From: Piscicola geometra
Lineage: Eukaryota; Annelida; Clitellata; Hirudinida; Piscicolidae
Length of the DNA: 64,000 bases
Direction of reading: 5' to 3'
Assembly: GCA_943735955.1 (NCBI GenBank)
Contig: OX030958.1
Span: forward strand, 1,870,493-1,934,492
The position numbers and the translations under genes are program-made. Below, piece after piece: positions 22,391-34,104 of the stretch. Each line of letters starts with the position of its first letter. Positions within the stretch are counted from its first letter, which is position 1. The notes beneath the pieces are model-generated. The model worked only from the letters and a program-made list of their open reading frames with translations, was not told the DNA's origin and ran no database searches.

Positions 22391-23032
22391 TAATTTGTAA
22401 AATATATTAAATCATTTTCTTCTTTTATATTTAATTTTTTTCAATAAATCTTTTCATTGAGTTATCAGTCGAAATGGAAATATCTTTCGTATAAGTAGAA
22501 AAATGACATCACTTGCAAAGAAGTAAATCTATTTATCGCTAAGTATATCTAGAATACTTATTGTAAAGTTTATCTGAAAACTGAGCTTCAGGACAAAACC
22601 TTGCAATGCTGTGTGCATGATGAAAAAGAATATATGCACTTGTAGAAGTCTGTGGCTCAGATGAGCCTCTAAAACTAATTAAGCCCGTTTACATCTCATT
22701 AGTAAAAAAACCATAAATAAATAAATAAAATATAATATTTTTTTAAATTTTGGAATATTCCAGCAATTCTTGCAGATCGCTCCCAGTGAGTGTGAATCTA
22801 ACCTGAGAATTGTGCGAATTAACGTTTAAAAGTTCGCGTCAATGGTTCCGTTGATATATGGATTTTTATTCTATTTTTTCTGAAAATACACATATATTAT
22901 GCAAATTTTTCTTTTCACTAGCGGGTCTATTTTCTTTAACCCAAACATAAAAAGCGTATTTAAATCTCACTTTTAAAATAATTTAATTTCTTTTTTTACA
23001 CAACTTTTTTTCTATTCTTTAAAAATACTTCT
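22391..23032. other. AT-rich intron, nothing recognised
   Basis: No feature that I can support. Confidence 0.5.
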
Positions 23033-23310
23033 TAATATTATAATATTAAAATTATATAATTTAATATTACAATATTAAAATTATATAATTTAATATTATA
23101 ATATTAAAATTATATAATTTTAATATTATAATATTAAATTATATAATTTTAATATTATAATTTTAAATTATATAATTTTAACATTATAATATTAAATTAT
23201 ATAATTTTAATATTATAATATTAAATTATATAATTTTAATATTATAATATTAAATTATATAATTTTAATATTATAATATTAAATTATATAATTTTGATAT
23301 TATAATATTC
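23033..23310. repeat. 31-bp AT-only tandem repeat
   Basis: About nine copies of a roughly 31-bp unit composed almost wholly of A and T (aaattatataattttaata followed by ttataatatt). The first two units differ slightly, and isolated C and G substitutions occur near 23182 and 23297. The unit is self-complementary in parts (aattatataatt; aatattataatatt). Confidence 0.95.
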
Positions 23311-23577
23311 AGGCTTATTTATAAGACTACTATTTTTCTATTATTTGTTCATCAATCAATTTCTATTTACCGAATAACTAGCAATTCACTCGTTTAGCTT
23401 CGAATCTATTTATACTGAATATTTATAATAAACTCATTTACACTGATCTATCTAACCATTCACCGATCCTGTTAATATTTATCTGCCAACCATTGGGTAC
23501 ACCCTTCAACTCACTCATAAACTGGATATATTTATCATTCAACCTAGATATTGCTTTTTTTCTTTATTAATGTTTTT

Positions 23578-24922
23578 GTTGCAGTAAAAACGCGTATTCA
23601 GACATTTCACGTAAAGCCTGAAAAAACCAGCCACATAACATAATGACCAGTTTACTTAGTCACTGCTTGTATTGAATTGAAAAATAAATTATTACGTGAT
23701 AAGCCCTAAAAAAGACTCACTATGCTTCGTTTTGATTGAAATGAAAAACTAAAACCTTTAGTATAGTAATCACTTTTAATTCATAAATGTGCTTTTTTTC
23801 GAAATAATATATTAAAATAATGAAATTTAATTTGTCAACATTTAAAAAAGAAGTTGTAAAAATTTATTATAATAATTATCGACAAGTGTGTTGAAGTCGA
23901 TGTTGGACTCTTTCATTATAATTTTTTCTTATGAGTCTTCAAGTACAATGTCATGCTTTGTAACAAACTAATCTGAATCCTATTATTTTTAAATATGGGA
24001 TCTTTCAATGATTATTCATGAGGTATAATCACGTGATGGAGCAGGAGGTGAAGGTCAGTTCGGAGCTCTCACACACATCCGTCTTCTATGGGATCATTCC
24101 CAGCAAAGCCTTTTTCTTTCAAAGAGTTTTGCTAAAAAACTATCTTAACAAGAATTTTTTAATTACATTTTAAAATAAAATAAATTGTTTGCATTACACT
24201 TGGGGCTCAACAAGCCTAAGAGTGATAATGAAGCAAATCTTACTACTAACGTTCAGGTTTCTATTCCGCTTGTTGCCAGATAAAGATGTGATCCCAGAAA
24301 TATTCTTGAAGTTGCTATCGATAAAGATGAGAATGATTTCGATGAAATTACTGTGAAGTCAAGCATCTTCATTATGAACGCAACACCATCTCACTCATTC
24401 AGAAAAGCTCTCTCAAGCCGTCAAAAAGACAGATTCTTCTGGCCAAGGATTTTCCATTGTGACTGTAGTCTTGGAAATAATTTTCCAAGTCTAAGAGGCT
24501 TTGTATAAATACATGCCATAACAGCCTTACTTGGAAAAACAAAAATTATTGAAGATAAATGTTATGTTTTCACTGTTGTTATAAATGTCTTTTATTTATT
24601 TATTTATTCAATAATTTTTTTATTTTAAAACTGATGCAAATAAACATTTTAAAATGTTAAAACAAATATAAATGTATTTTTTTGAAAAAAATAACTAGGA
24701 ATAAAAAATAAATTACTGGAGATTCGATTGTTTCATTTCAGTCAAACTCTGAAATACGGTGAAGCATTTTTTCCGTTTTTTTGCGTAATGATTGGATTTT
24801 CTATTCATTACACGTATTGATCAAGTAAACTGGTCATTACTCAGTGCTCAGTGCCTGGTGTTTTAAAACATTACGCGATATGCTTAAATTAAGCATTGCT
24901 AAATTATGCGTTTTACATGTAT
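23578..24922. mobile_element. TIR element with CGTAAAGCCTGAAAA repeats, copy 2
   Basis: The left end tgttgcagtaaaaacgcg, then cagacatttcacgtaaagcc and tgaaaa, matches the left end of the copy at 15903. The right end near 24905-24922 (tatgcgttttacatgt) is a diverged match to the other TIR. Internal gattttccattgtgactgta (about 24452) is shared with copy 1, in the opposite orientation. No transposase recognised. Confidence 0.72.
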
Positions 24923-26078
24923 TATATTAAAATATATATTGAATTTTTTGGTTTAAAAATAATTTTTTCTTCGTTTAATAATAATTTTAAATCCTCTGAT
25001 CACACACCAATCTTTAAACCACAGAATCATTTTTTCCATAGAAAACAAAACTTTTTGACACACCCCAATCAATATTCATTTATTCATTAAATTTCAATTA
25101 TTAAATTATATAAACTATATATTATTAAACTAAATTATTAAACTATGGAAAGGTTGCACAAGTCGCACAATTTTTAAACGTAGCCTCATAGCTCAATTGC
25201 ATAAGAAATAATTTAAATTTATCCAGCCATTATATTGCTACCTTGTCTAGTTATGTAAACTCAAACATAAGACTAGATAAAAAGAAACAAGTTTTTTTAC
25301 TTCAAACATGAACACCAAAAAAATCCATATTGAGCAACTGGATACTCAAGATGGAATACTCTGTTCCCTAAAATGAATTAATGTTGTATTTAATTAAAAA
25401 TGTCATTTAAAAGTTGTATTCATCGTCAAAATTATTTAGTTATCTAAAGAAATTCACCATTTCAATGTGAATTGTCATTTAATCAAATTGACTAAATTAA
25501 ATTAAGCTTTTAGGTTAATTTTGCAAATTTAAATTTTTTTTTGCTCTAGGCTTTCTAGTTTTCATTTCGACCTTTACTGATTCAACTTTTTCAAAAATTG
25601 CTTCACTTTTTATTGTTTTTTTCCACTCGTTAACAATTAGTTGGTCTTTGTAAGGTGTGCTCGTCAGAATTGTGACACCCATTTTCCTTGATCACTTTTA
25701 CGTTTGTAGGAACTCATTTTTAATTTTACAATTTGCACACAAAAAAACTGTATTGCATCATCTAATTACTAATAAAAAATTGCAATTATTTACCTTCGGA
25801 AGATGAGAAAAAAAAAGCAAAATGTTATATCCCAATATTTTGACAATTCTTCTAGAAATCAGTTTTTCAAATATTCTAATTGAATGTGACAACTTTCCAA
25901 AACGAAACCAACATAAAAATGTGGGTTTAGTTTGGAAACCGTACTCATTACTTATGCAAATGAGATTAACGATTGACATAGAAAAATTTCCATTGTTTAA
26001 ATATCTGTATGGTAATAAAACGGTATTGCTAACAAGCAAAATAAAATACTTTAAATTAATAAGATTTTTTTCTCATAT
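24923..26078. other. AT-rich intron, nothing recognised
   Basis: Overlapping antiparallel frames at 25758-26091 have no motif and are probably chance. Confidence 0.5.
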
Positions 26079-26135
26079 TAGTTTAGTTTAGAGAGTTAAA
26101 AACCACGCAGATCTTTTGACTTCTATAATATTACT
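26079..26135 (-). repeat. LINE 3' tail remnant
   Basis: tagtttagtttagagagtta, then accacgcagatcttttgact. It matches the 3' end of the minus-strand LINE at 8908-8960, with the same orientation. Confidence 0.75.
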
Positions 26136-26957
26136 AGTAAAACATTTTGCTGATGTCTTTTATTGCTCTGACCAAAAATATAAAGCTAAAACTTTTTATT
26201 AAACAATTTAACATAATATTTCTAAATTTTCATATTATTTTTTAGTTAAATAAAGTGGTTTCACCTATTTTTTTGGATTACGATGGACTCGGTAATTGTT
26301 TATGTATGTAAATAGGAATAACAATTCAAATAATTTTAATGTAAACAGATTTGACATTACTGAGTAAAATTATTATTAATTACTCAAAAAATTGAATACG
26401 GACTCTTTGAGTTCTATACTATATTCAGGTTTTGCTTTCGAAATTGATTTCCATAAAACATTTTAATTACGTAGAATCACTCTACTAAAATGGAACCATA
26501 TTTTGAGACAAATTATTACGAAATTGATCTTATTGAATTTTTAAATTCATTAAATAGTAAAGATTCTTCAGAAATGTGTACAATTTTCATAATTAGAGCT
26601 TGACGAACAACAGAATTTAAAATTCAACTATTCATATCTGACAAGTATAATTCAGTCAAGACTTGAGTATCCATATTCAAATAATCAACAAGATGATTAT
26701 ATCAAACTTCCATGAAAATAGAATGATTTTGGTACATTTTTACAACTTTAAAATAAAAAGTGCTAACGGTTTAAGTGGTGCAGGTTTAGGAATTTATTTC
26801 CATAGATTCCAAAAGCATTCATAGTTTATATTTGAAAATGAATAGTCATCAATGCATAGAGAAAAATCATCCCCCATCACTATCATCATCATCATCTCAG
26901 CAGTCAAATAGTTATGTTTTTCAGTCTGATCACCGATGGCCAACACAGCAACACAGC
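26136..26957. other. AT-rich intron, nothing recognised
   Basis: No feature that I can support. A (cat)n patch lies at about 26881. Confidence 0.5.
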
Positions 26958-27126
26958 CTTATTTATTGTTCATTTTACGATATATCTCGCCTCAGATAGT
27001 TTGCCGAAATATATATCGTGAACTATCATATAACTTTAAAAAAAATATGTAAAAAAAGAAGTAAAAGAAACCTAAGTTATTGTTCATTTTACGATATATC
27101 TCGCCTCGGATAGTTTGCCGAAAACT
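26958..27126 (+). repeat. Direct repeat pair, ~50 bp each
   Basis: ttattgttcattttacgata, then tatctcgcctc, then gatagtttgccgaaa, occurs at 26958-27009 and again at 27075-27123 with one substitution. The first copy is followed by atatatatcgtgaactatca, which partly mirrors it. Confidence 0.88.
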
Positions 27127-27405
27127 TAAATAATATGGCCGCTTCTTGTTATTGTTGGAAACCAAACATCAGCTGATTCAAGAAATAAATCAACATTGCC
27201 ATCAGCTGTTATTATATTGCTCTGTCTATGCTTCCGAGTACGGTTTCCAAAATATCCAAAAATGTGCATCTAAGATGGATGCATAGATATGAAACAAATA
27301 AATAATTAATTTTCAAAGCGCATAACTGTAAATAAGCCCGTTCTATCTTTGGAACCGGTTCATCTTGAGCAACCTCCCCCTAGTTATTTAACATTATGCC
27401 ACCAG

Positions 27406-27452
27406 AGGTCAATGGGTACCGCTTCTGCAATTCTTCGGGCGAATGGAGTTCC
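27406..27452 (+). CDS. Class B GPCR exon: hormone-receptor domain, second part
   Basis: Starts after the acceptor attatgccaccag and enters in phase 1, so the split codon is g|ag (Glu). It encodes VNGYRFCNSSGEWSS, the Y-R-F-C-x3-G-x-W signature that closes the domain (C5). Two in-phase donors are possible: tcc|gtaaag at 27453 and tcg|gtttgt at 27498, which would add 15 residues. I prefer the shorter form because the spacing from GEW to TM1 then matches the family. Confidence 0.82.
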
Positions 27453-27714
27453 GTAAAGACTCTTTACGAGTACAAAACCATTGAAGGATACTTTTCGGTT
27501 TGTCTCATTATCATTGTAAATTAAGTTTTTTTCAGTTGAAGATTGGGTTCAGATTGTATTTTTAGCTAAAAAGATATTCCTGTTCTAGTAGTGTCACTCC
27601 CATATCAATTTCAAAAATGAATCACTAAAGTTACCTCCTAATCATAGTTTAAAAAACACAAGCATCAAAAACTATCATTAATTATAATTAACTTTAATAA
27701 CTACCACCCTACAG

Positions 27715-27869
27715 AACGACTACTTTCTACAGAACAACTACAGCACGCATAGCTCCGATGAACACGACTTTTTGCAGCTAGCCTACTGGATGTCCTACAT
27801 CTACTTCTTCCTCTCCATCGTCTCCTGTCTCACCCTTCTCGTCACTCTTTTCATATTCTCCTACTTTCG
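27715..27869 (+). CDS. Class B GPCR exon: stalk and TM1
   Basis: Acceptor ctaccaccctacag; donor tactttcg|gtctaa, phase 2. It encodes NDYFLQNNYSTHSSDEHDF, then TM1 YIYFFLSIVSCLTLLVTLFI and FSYFR. The Y-S-x-C motif that carries C6 in relatives reads YSTH here. Confidence 0.9.
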
Positions 27870-28420
27870 GTCTAATCATACATTTTTATTTATTTTAACA
27901 TTATTTATAAAGTTTTATTTGTTTAAAATTTTTTAAAAACTATTCTTTAAGATCAGTTGCACGTTTTAAGATAAAATACAAAAATTGAGAAAAAACAAAT
28001 TATATTGAATTAAAGTGAAGTGCGTTTCTCTCTGTTACAATGCACACTTAATAAATTAATGAAGCAAAACAGAAAGCTTTTAGGTTGCGTAAAATATGAC
28101 CCATTAATACCCAGCTACAAATAGTAAAACATTGTTACAATAGTGACGAAAGACTTTCACACTTTTTTGGTCAACTGAATGACAAAGAAAGAACTTTTCC
28201 ATTAAATTGTGACTTTTTTTTATATACATTTTGTTTTTAAAAAACTTCAATTGTCAACATATACGAAATTAGCAATAAGTTTAGATTATGAAAAACTAGT
28301 AAAATCTAAATAAGTTATTTTTATACTGTAAAATATGTGTAAATAATTTTTTAAATCTACGAATCGGGTTTTATTGTCGATCTTTTAATCAGATTTTCGG
28401 GGTTTCGCAAAAACTGTATA
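27870..28420. other. AT-rich intron, nothing recognised
   Basis: No feature that I can support. Confidence 0.5.
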
Positions 28421-29832
28421 TGGGTTAATCCAGAATCGATTACATACTTACGATTTTCCGTGTCTTACTTGTTTTTCAAAAGAATGGAAAATCGTATCAA
28501 AGACTGGATGCATTTTTTTTAAAGAAAATGAATATAAAAATATTATCCATGTAAAATTTTTATAATAAATATTACTTTATTATCCTTTCTAGCTATTCAA
28601 AAGTTAAAAAATAGACTAAAAACGCATGTCTTAAATTTGTTAACAGATCTTTAATATTAAATATTTAAGTTTATATATTAGTTAGTTCTATCCGGTTTGA
28701 TTTATCCAGTCGTAGGCTTATTTAAAGACGTGTTTTGCTTCTCTCAACTTTGAAAAACATTATTTTATTTCAGCTTTCGGCTATTTTGTTATTTTTCACA
28801 ATTTCTCACTTTTGATTCTAGCGTTTTTTTCCCTCTGATCATTGTGATTTATCAAGAAACAGGTGAGTACTAAATTTCTAATTTTTTTAATCAATACAGT
28901 TCATGGGTATAGGAAAGTAAATTTATAATATCGGGCTCTCGTGTTTCTTTTTTATAGAACAATATCAACATATCCTATCATGCATACCCTGACGTTAGCA
29001 CAAAATTCTCCGATTCTCAATATTAGGTGTCACGACTTTACAGTATATTTTAAAGTTGTTTCATATTATTCATTGAATAAGGCAATTTGTGAAAAATATT
29101 TTTATATAATCTTCGTCTAATAATATTTTTAATGAAGCTTTTCAATTAATGAAATAAGATCAATTTTCCCGATTCTGATAGTGAGAATGGGGACATGAAT
29201 ACATTATTATGAACTTCTTGATAATATAGCTTTGTTCCGAGAGGCTTCTCAACGTTATTGAGAAAAAATGAAAAGCGAAAACAAAGAAATATACAATGAT
29301 ACAAGCAAATCATGATAGTGTATTAATACACTATCATGATTAGCTTGTTGATATAGATTTTTCCACAATACTGGGTTCTTTTAAAATAATTAAAGTTTTA
29401 ACGTTAAAAAGTAATTAAATATTAATTAAATTATTTTTAAAAACCATTTCATGAAGTGAAAATAGCTATTTTAGTGAAAAATAATAAGTTACAGAGATTT
29501 AAATAGCATTACGGGCGCCATTTTAAAAATTTGATTTTAAATTTATAAATTACGCAGCATATATTAACAATTGTGTGAAAAAAGAAAACTAAACAAAAAT
29601 TAAGTTCAGAAATTTTATATTGTTTTTAAGATGAGGTTTTATGGCTGTCAGTGTTCACTGATAATCTGTAAAACTATTTGCTCAATTAAAAAAGATTAAT
29701 ACAATTATTGTGTTTGAAATTATTTTTATACTCTATAATACATACATGAGTATACATAAAGCAAGTTTTTTTGAAATTGAAAACCAAAATATAGAAAGAC
29801 ACAAAGTCTGTAGTCAAATTTGGATTAACCCA
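28421..29832. mobile_element. Non-coding TIR element (TGGGTTAATCC family), copy A
   Basis: The left end tgggttaatccagaatcgat mirrors the right end: reverse-complemented, tgggttaatccaaatttgac. The flanks tata/tata suggest a short target duplication. Internally it is AT-rich with no transposase. Copy B lies inverted at 53118-55578. Confidence 0.78.
29303..29350. repeat. 48-bp near-perfect palindrome
   Basis: A perfect 34-bp palindrome centred on tgtattaatacac, with arms aatcatgatagtgtatt. It is extended on both sides by acaagc/gcttgt with one mismatch pair. It lies inside the TIR element. Confidence 0.95.
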
Positions 29833-29965
29833 TATATGAATTTTTATTTTATAGAATGTCACAGTAAAAGTCCATTTTTATTTGTGCGATTTAATAAAAA
29901 CTACTTGAATATGCAAATATTACCAAAACGTGATGGAAGTTTAGTTACATTCTTTTCCTTCACAG

Positions 29966-30025
29966 TTCTCTGAAATGCCCCCGTATAAGCATCCACAAAA
30001 ACCTGGTCATCTCGTTCATCATAAG
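29966..30025 (+). CDS. Class B GPCR exon: intracellular loop 1 and TM2 start
   Basis: A 60-nt exon between ttttccttcacag and ataag|gttgtg, entering and leaving in phase 2. With the split Arg codon it reads R-SLKCPRISIHKNLVISFII-R. RSLKCPR and IHKNL..SFI are the most conserved TM2 strings of the secretin family (His2.50 present). It overlaps the end of a spurious AT-rich frame. Confidence 0.95.
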
Positions 30026-30761
30026 GTTGTGTTTACTTCTATGAATAACTTTTCAATCGAGTCAGTTTTAATATTTAATAATATTGATTTTTATTTAATG
30101 GTATATTTTAAATTTGAATCCTTTAAAGTTTTTTAATTGATAATTTAAATTTGAGCTTATATTTTTTCATGAGATTCACATATTGTTTATATGGCATTGC
30201 ATAAACACAAGGAATATAACTTTTAAAGTTTTTTTCAATATAAAGATTCTGTATCATAAATAGATGAAAGTTCACTTTTAAAAAAAACTTCCAGTTCTAC
30301 TTTGATTTAAAAAAATCAAGTTTAATTTGCCTTAGAATACAATTATAATATTCCTACCTTTTAGCTTTATTTCACAAATTGTTGCTATGGTAACGTTTTA
30401 TTTTTCTTTGGTTTTAATTTTTCTCTTTAGAACTGATATAAGTTCATAGAAATTGTCGCAAGAATATTTTAGCACTGTAGAGAAGAACATTTTGCATTAT
30501 GCATTGGTTGCAGATGTTGAAGTTGGGATGCAAGTGTTCAGCTTAGAGTTTTTTTATTTCGTGACACCACCACTAGTATTTTATTTAAAAAAACCTAACC
30601 TGAAAGGAGATTGTGAAATTATTTCTCCCTGATGAAAACAACCTCAATTATAAACTCCAATCGTTTCATTACATTGAATAAATAAAAACCTTATGACATT
30701 TTAAATTTTAAAACTTTAAAAGACAAATAAGTTGTTTGAAATAAAATACTTTATAACTAGA
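30026..30761. other. AT-rich intron, nothing recognised
   Basis: No feature that I can support. Confidence 0.5.
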
Positions 30762-31222
30762 GCTGTGCTCTAATCTAAGTTAACTTTTGATTAACGCATT
30801 TAAAAAAATTAACTCATTTAAAAATGTTTATGAATTTAAATTCATTAAAATTAAGCTGTTTTTCCTGTGTTTGCTACATTGTCAGCAAGTTAAAACAATC
30901 AAAAAAGTGCATTTCATCAAAATATTATCATTTCTTGTAGATTTGCAACAGAACTTCTAAGCGGTGAAAAATATGTAACATTTTCAATAGTGTTACTTGC
31001 AATTTGTCACTTTACAGAAAAAATATTCACTTCAGAAGATGATCTAACTTATTTCATTCGTTTAAAAAAATTCTTTTTGAACTGGAGCATAGAGAAGATT
31101 AATCAGAATATTCAATGTTTATGAATTGCCACATCATAACACCCCTGATTGGAAAAAATAAAGTATAATCATATAATTAAAGAGTTGAAGAAACTAGGAG
31201 AAAATAAAGTTCCAAGACTATA
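30762..31222 (+). mobile_element. hAT element left half (family of 38578), split copy
   Basis: tagagctgtgctctaatcta, then gttaacttttgattaacg, matches the left end of the element at 38578. Collinearity continues (tttgcaacagaacttct, ttgtcactttaca, ttaatcagaa) to about 31222. There other repeats interrupt it, and the match resumes at about 34105. Confidence 0.78.
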
Positions 31223-31379
31223 AAGCCTTCACTAATTTAAACAGTAAACTCAATAATATTTTGACTTTGAAATACTTTCATACTCTTTGTCAGTTTAACT
31301 TTATACAGTACACTCATTTAATCCTAGACTGAACAAACACTTCTTGTCCAGAGTTTCATCCGACATCCGACAGTAATGT

Positions 31380-31635
31380 TTTTTTTTGGTCTATACTATT
31401 CACAGCCTGACAGACGCATGCCATGTTACAATGGTTCTGAGAACCATGGTTCTTATGCGCCAAGGCGCCACTCCACACGACGTACACATCTTTCAATGCA
31501 TACGTCGCAAACAACGCATCATATACACTAGGTATATGATAGTTCACGGTTGCTTCCAAGGAATCGAACTGGCAACCTTTAAGTTGCAAGTCCGACGTCT
31601 ACCAACTAAGCCATCCCCGCTCCCCAAAACTCAAA
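31380..31635 (-). mobile_element. tRNA-derived SINE (tail variant 1), inverted
   Basis: The minus strand reads gcggggatggcttagttggt (A box), a B-box-like agttcgattcc, the shared body and the tail acatggcatgcgtctgtcag then gctgtgaatagtatagacca. It is the same family as 22157. It lies within the insert that splits the hAT copy 30762/34105. Confidence 0.88.
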
Positions 31636-32539
31636 ACTTGTGAAACAACGCTGAATAATCTTTAAACAGCAGCTGAACTGGGTAGTTTGGCATTTATTTT
31701 GCGGAATGCCTCTGCAACTACTGGATAATGTTAATAAACTGCTGTCATAATCTGACTTAGAAGACAGGTACCCAGCGAACTGCATGGAAAATAAAACCGT
31801 GCAGAATTGAGCACAAAAAGAACAGGAAATAAAACAATTAGGAAACGAGTAAAACCAAACACTTTAAATGTACTTAAATTGATAAATTCATAATTTAAAA
31901 AAACGCTAACTAAAATATTTCAGTTAAACTACTTAGTTGGAGAATGAAATATTTTAGTTAAACTGTCATTTTAACTAAACTATATATTTTTAGTTAAACT
32001 ATGCAAGGAGTGGCGCAACCAGGGGGAGGGGGGGCTGGGGGGGCTTGAGCCCCTATTCGAAGGGTCTCGCAATTTTTCGAAAATCGATAAAAAAAATTTG
32101 TGAGGGTAATGAATTTTTCAATATGCCATAGGACAATGATATTTTCTCTGGATGGCCATCGGGTCTTTATCTCACGAAACATTTTATATATCAACACAGA
32201 ACATAGAGATCCCACCAAAATAACACTAACATGTCACAAATTCTGAGAAGAAATATAGCACCACTAGACCTTAACTACACTCTTAAATCTTTACACTTTT
32301 CATATGTAAATTTTTCCAGCCATGAAAAGTATATAAAGAACAACGCATATAGACAAAATAACTCCCGAGCTTTCAGAATTATTCAACCTTCATGGAAAGG
32401 ATGCTGAAACTGTGTAAAGACAGCTCAAAATCACATCAACACATCAAGTTTTCGTGCGGATCAGTCTGATCTCATTGCATGTATCGAACTAAAAGAAATC
32501 TTTTGAGCCACAAGCCTTCAGCCCGAGTTGCACTATATG

Positions 32540-32800
32540 CTCGATGTTGCTCTGACTCTGCCAGTTACTTCATAAGATGCCGAAAGAGCATTTTATAAAC
32601 TTCGGCTTATTAAATTTCATCTTAGGACGACTGTTTCTGCTCGTCGTTTGCAAAGCTTGTTTGAGAATATCTGCTACCAAAACCGCTACTGCACTTCTTC
32701 CAGTAAATGAAATGGTGAAAAGATTTTCACAAACTGATCGAAACATCATTTTGTAACTGAGAACACATCCAAATTTAGTTGAAACTAAATATTTAAACAA
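32540..32800 (+). pseudogene. hAT transposase dimerisation remnant
   Basis: LTLPVTS-stop-DAERAFYKLRLIKFH, then LRTTVSARRLQSLF, is the hAT C-terminal signature (S-x-AER-x-F-x-LR). A stop sits in the conserved serine stretch. The minus-strand frame here is a shadow. Confidence 0.75.
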
Positions 32801-32972
32801 AAATTATAGACTGTTTAGGATCTCATATCAAACTTATTTTTTTACTTTTTACATTAGTTTAAAAAATGATGACGTAATTCTAAGAATACTAAGCAACTTA
32901 GTTTGTAGTTTTTCTTTCATATCATTAATAAACAATCTAAATTCTTTATCAATTATAATTGGTAGTTATTAT

Positions 32973-33125
32973 CACCGCCGCTACCCGAAAAAAAAGTTAA
33001 CATGAATTTTACATTTAGACTTGCATTTTATGGTTATAATAATAACTCAAACAAAATTGAAAACAATTATTTCATAAGTTTTAATGGGGCAAAATGTTGC
33101 GAAAACGCAACGTGAGCGAGAAGTG
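32973..33125 (+). repeat. Dispersed ~150-bp repeat, copy 1
   Basis: ccgccgctacccgaaaaaaa ... catgaattttacattta ... aaaatgttgcgaaaacgcaa cgtgagcg. An inverted diverged copy is at 44279-44437. It lies inside the 32008 hAT element. Confidence 0.75.
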
Positions 33126-34104
33126 TGACATACTTATGTGCAGTAAGAAATCATAAATAAATTGGTTCAAACCACATTTATTAAAACAGAAATTAATTTC
33201 AATTGCAAATAGTTCGATAAAATTATGAGTTCTAATTATTTTATTAATTATAATAATAATTAATATTATTTTAATTACAACAAAGCAAATTATTTAACGT
33301 AAATTGCAACAGCACTCATAAACTGTCGTGCTGTTTCAAAGACGACACTGACGACGAATTTTATCTTTATTTTAATTTTATAATCAACCTATGAGAGGTT
33401 AAAAAATTATATTTTCTTCAATAAAAGCTTCAAGTTGGAATTTTTTTTCAAAATATAAAAATCAACATTCATCTACAAAATTCAACTTTTATTTTTAATT
33501 TTATAATTTTCATAATACATTAATATTAAAATAATAATTTTATTATTTTTATAATAACTATTGTAATGGCTTATTAAAAATCAGATGAAATCATATTACG
33601 TCAAAGTTGGGAAAACGCACTATTGATTTTTAAAAGCATTGAAAACGTTTTATAAGTTATTTTGAATTTTAAAAAATTAATTCAAGAATTAACTATCTTT
33701 TCACTCTGAAATTAATACTAAATTTGTATAAAAATACTAAAATCGAACGATAAAATTGAAAAATGATCTAAGCGAGGATAGATTGTTTTGAGAAATTTTA
33801 AATGTGAACAGGAAATAAAAGAATATAAATAATAAAATGAAAAAATTGAAATTTAACTCATGAAATTAACATTTAAAATTTATTGTACAAAATATGTGGA
33901 AAAAACTCGGTATTAAAACAGCAATAAAATATAAAAATTGATGTTGCAAAACGCAACAGCTGCGGTAAATAAGTTAAACAATTTTTTAATACTAAAGTGA
34001 AACCCCCCCAGCATTTTTTGCTGGTTGCACCCCTGTATGCAGGAAAGTACAAATTATATTGTTAAACTATTAGGTTGCAGCAATTTAGTAAAACTATGCC
34101 CATC

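Larger units (their letters stand above)
32008..34035 (+). mobile_element. hAT element, ~2 kb
   Basis: The termini gagtggcgcaacc and, from the right, caggggtgcaacc are flanked by tatgcaag (32000-32007) and tatgcagg (34036-34043), 7 of 8 identical. G/C-rich runs stand next to each end. A transposase dimerisation remnant is on the + strand near 32540-32660 (LPVTS, then DAERAFYKLRLIKFHLRTT). The rest is AT-rich and non-coding. Confidence 0.85.

Noticed and set aside
29710..29973. 87-codon + strand frame overlapping the TM2 exon
   Set aside because: It is in a different frame from the exon, lies mostly in the TIR element, and shows no motif.
31356..31643. Antiparallel frames of 77 and 85 codons
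   Set aside because: Both lie wholly inside the inverted SINE.
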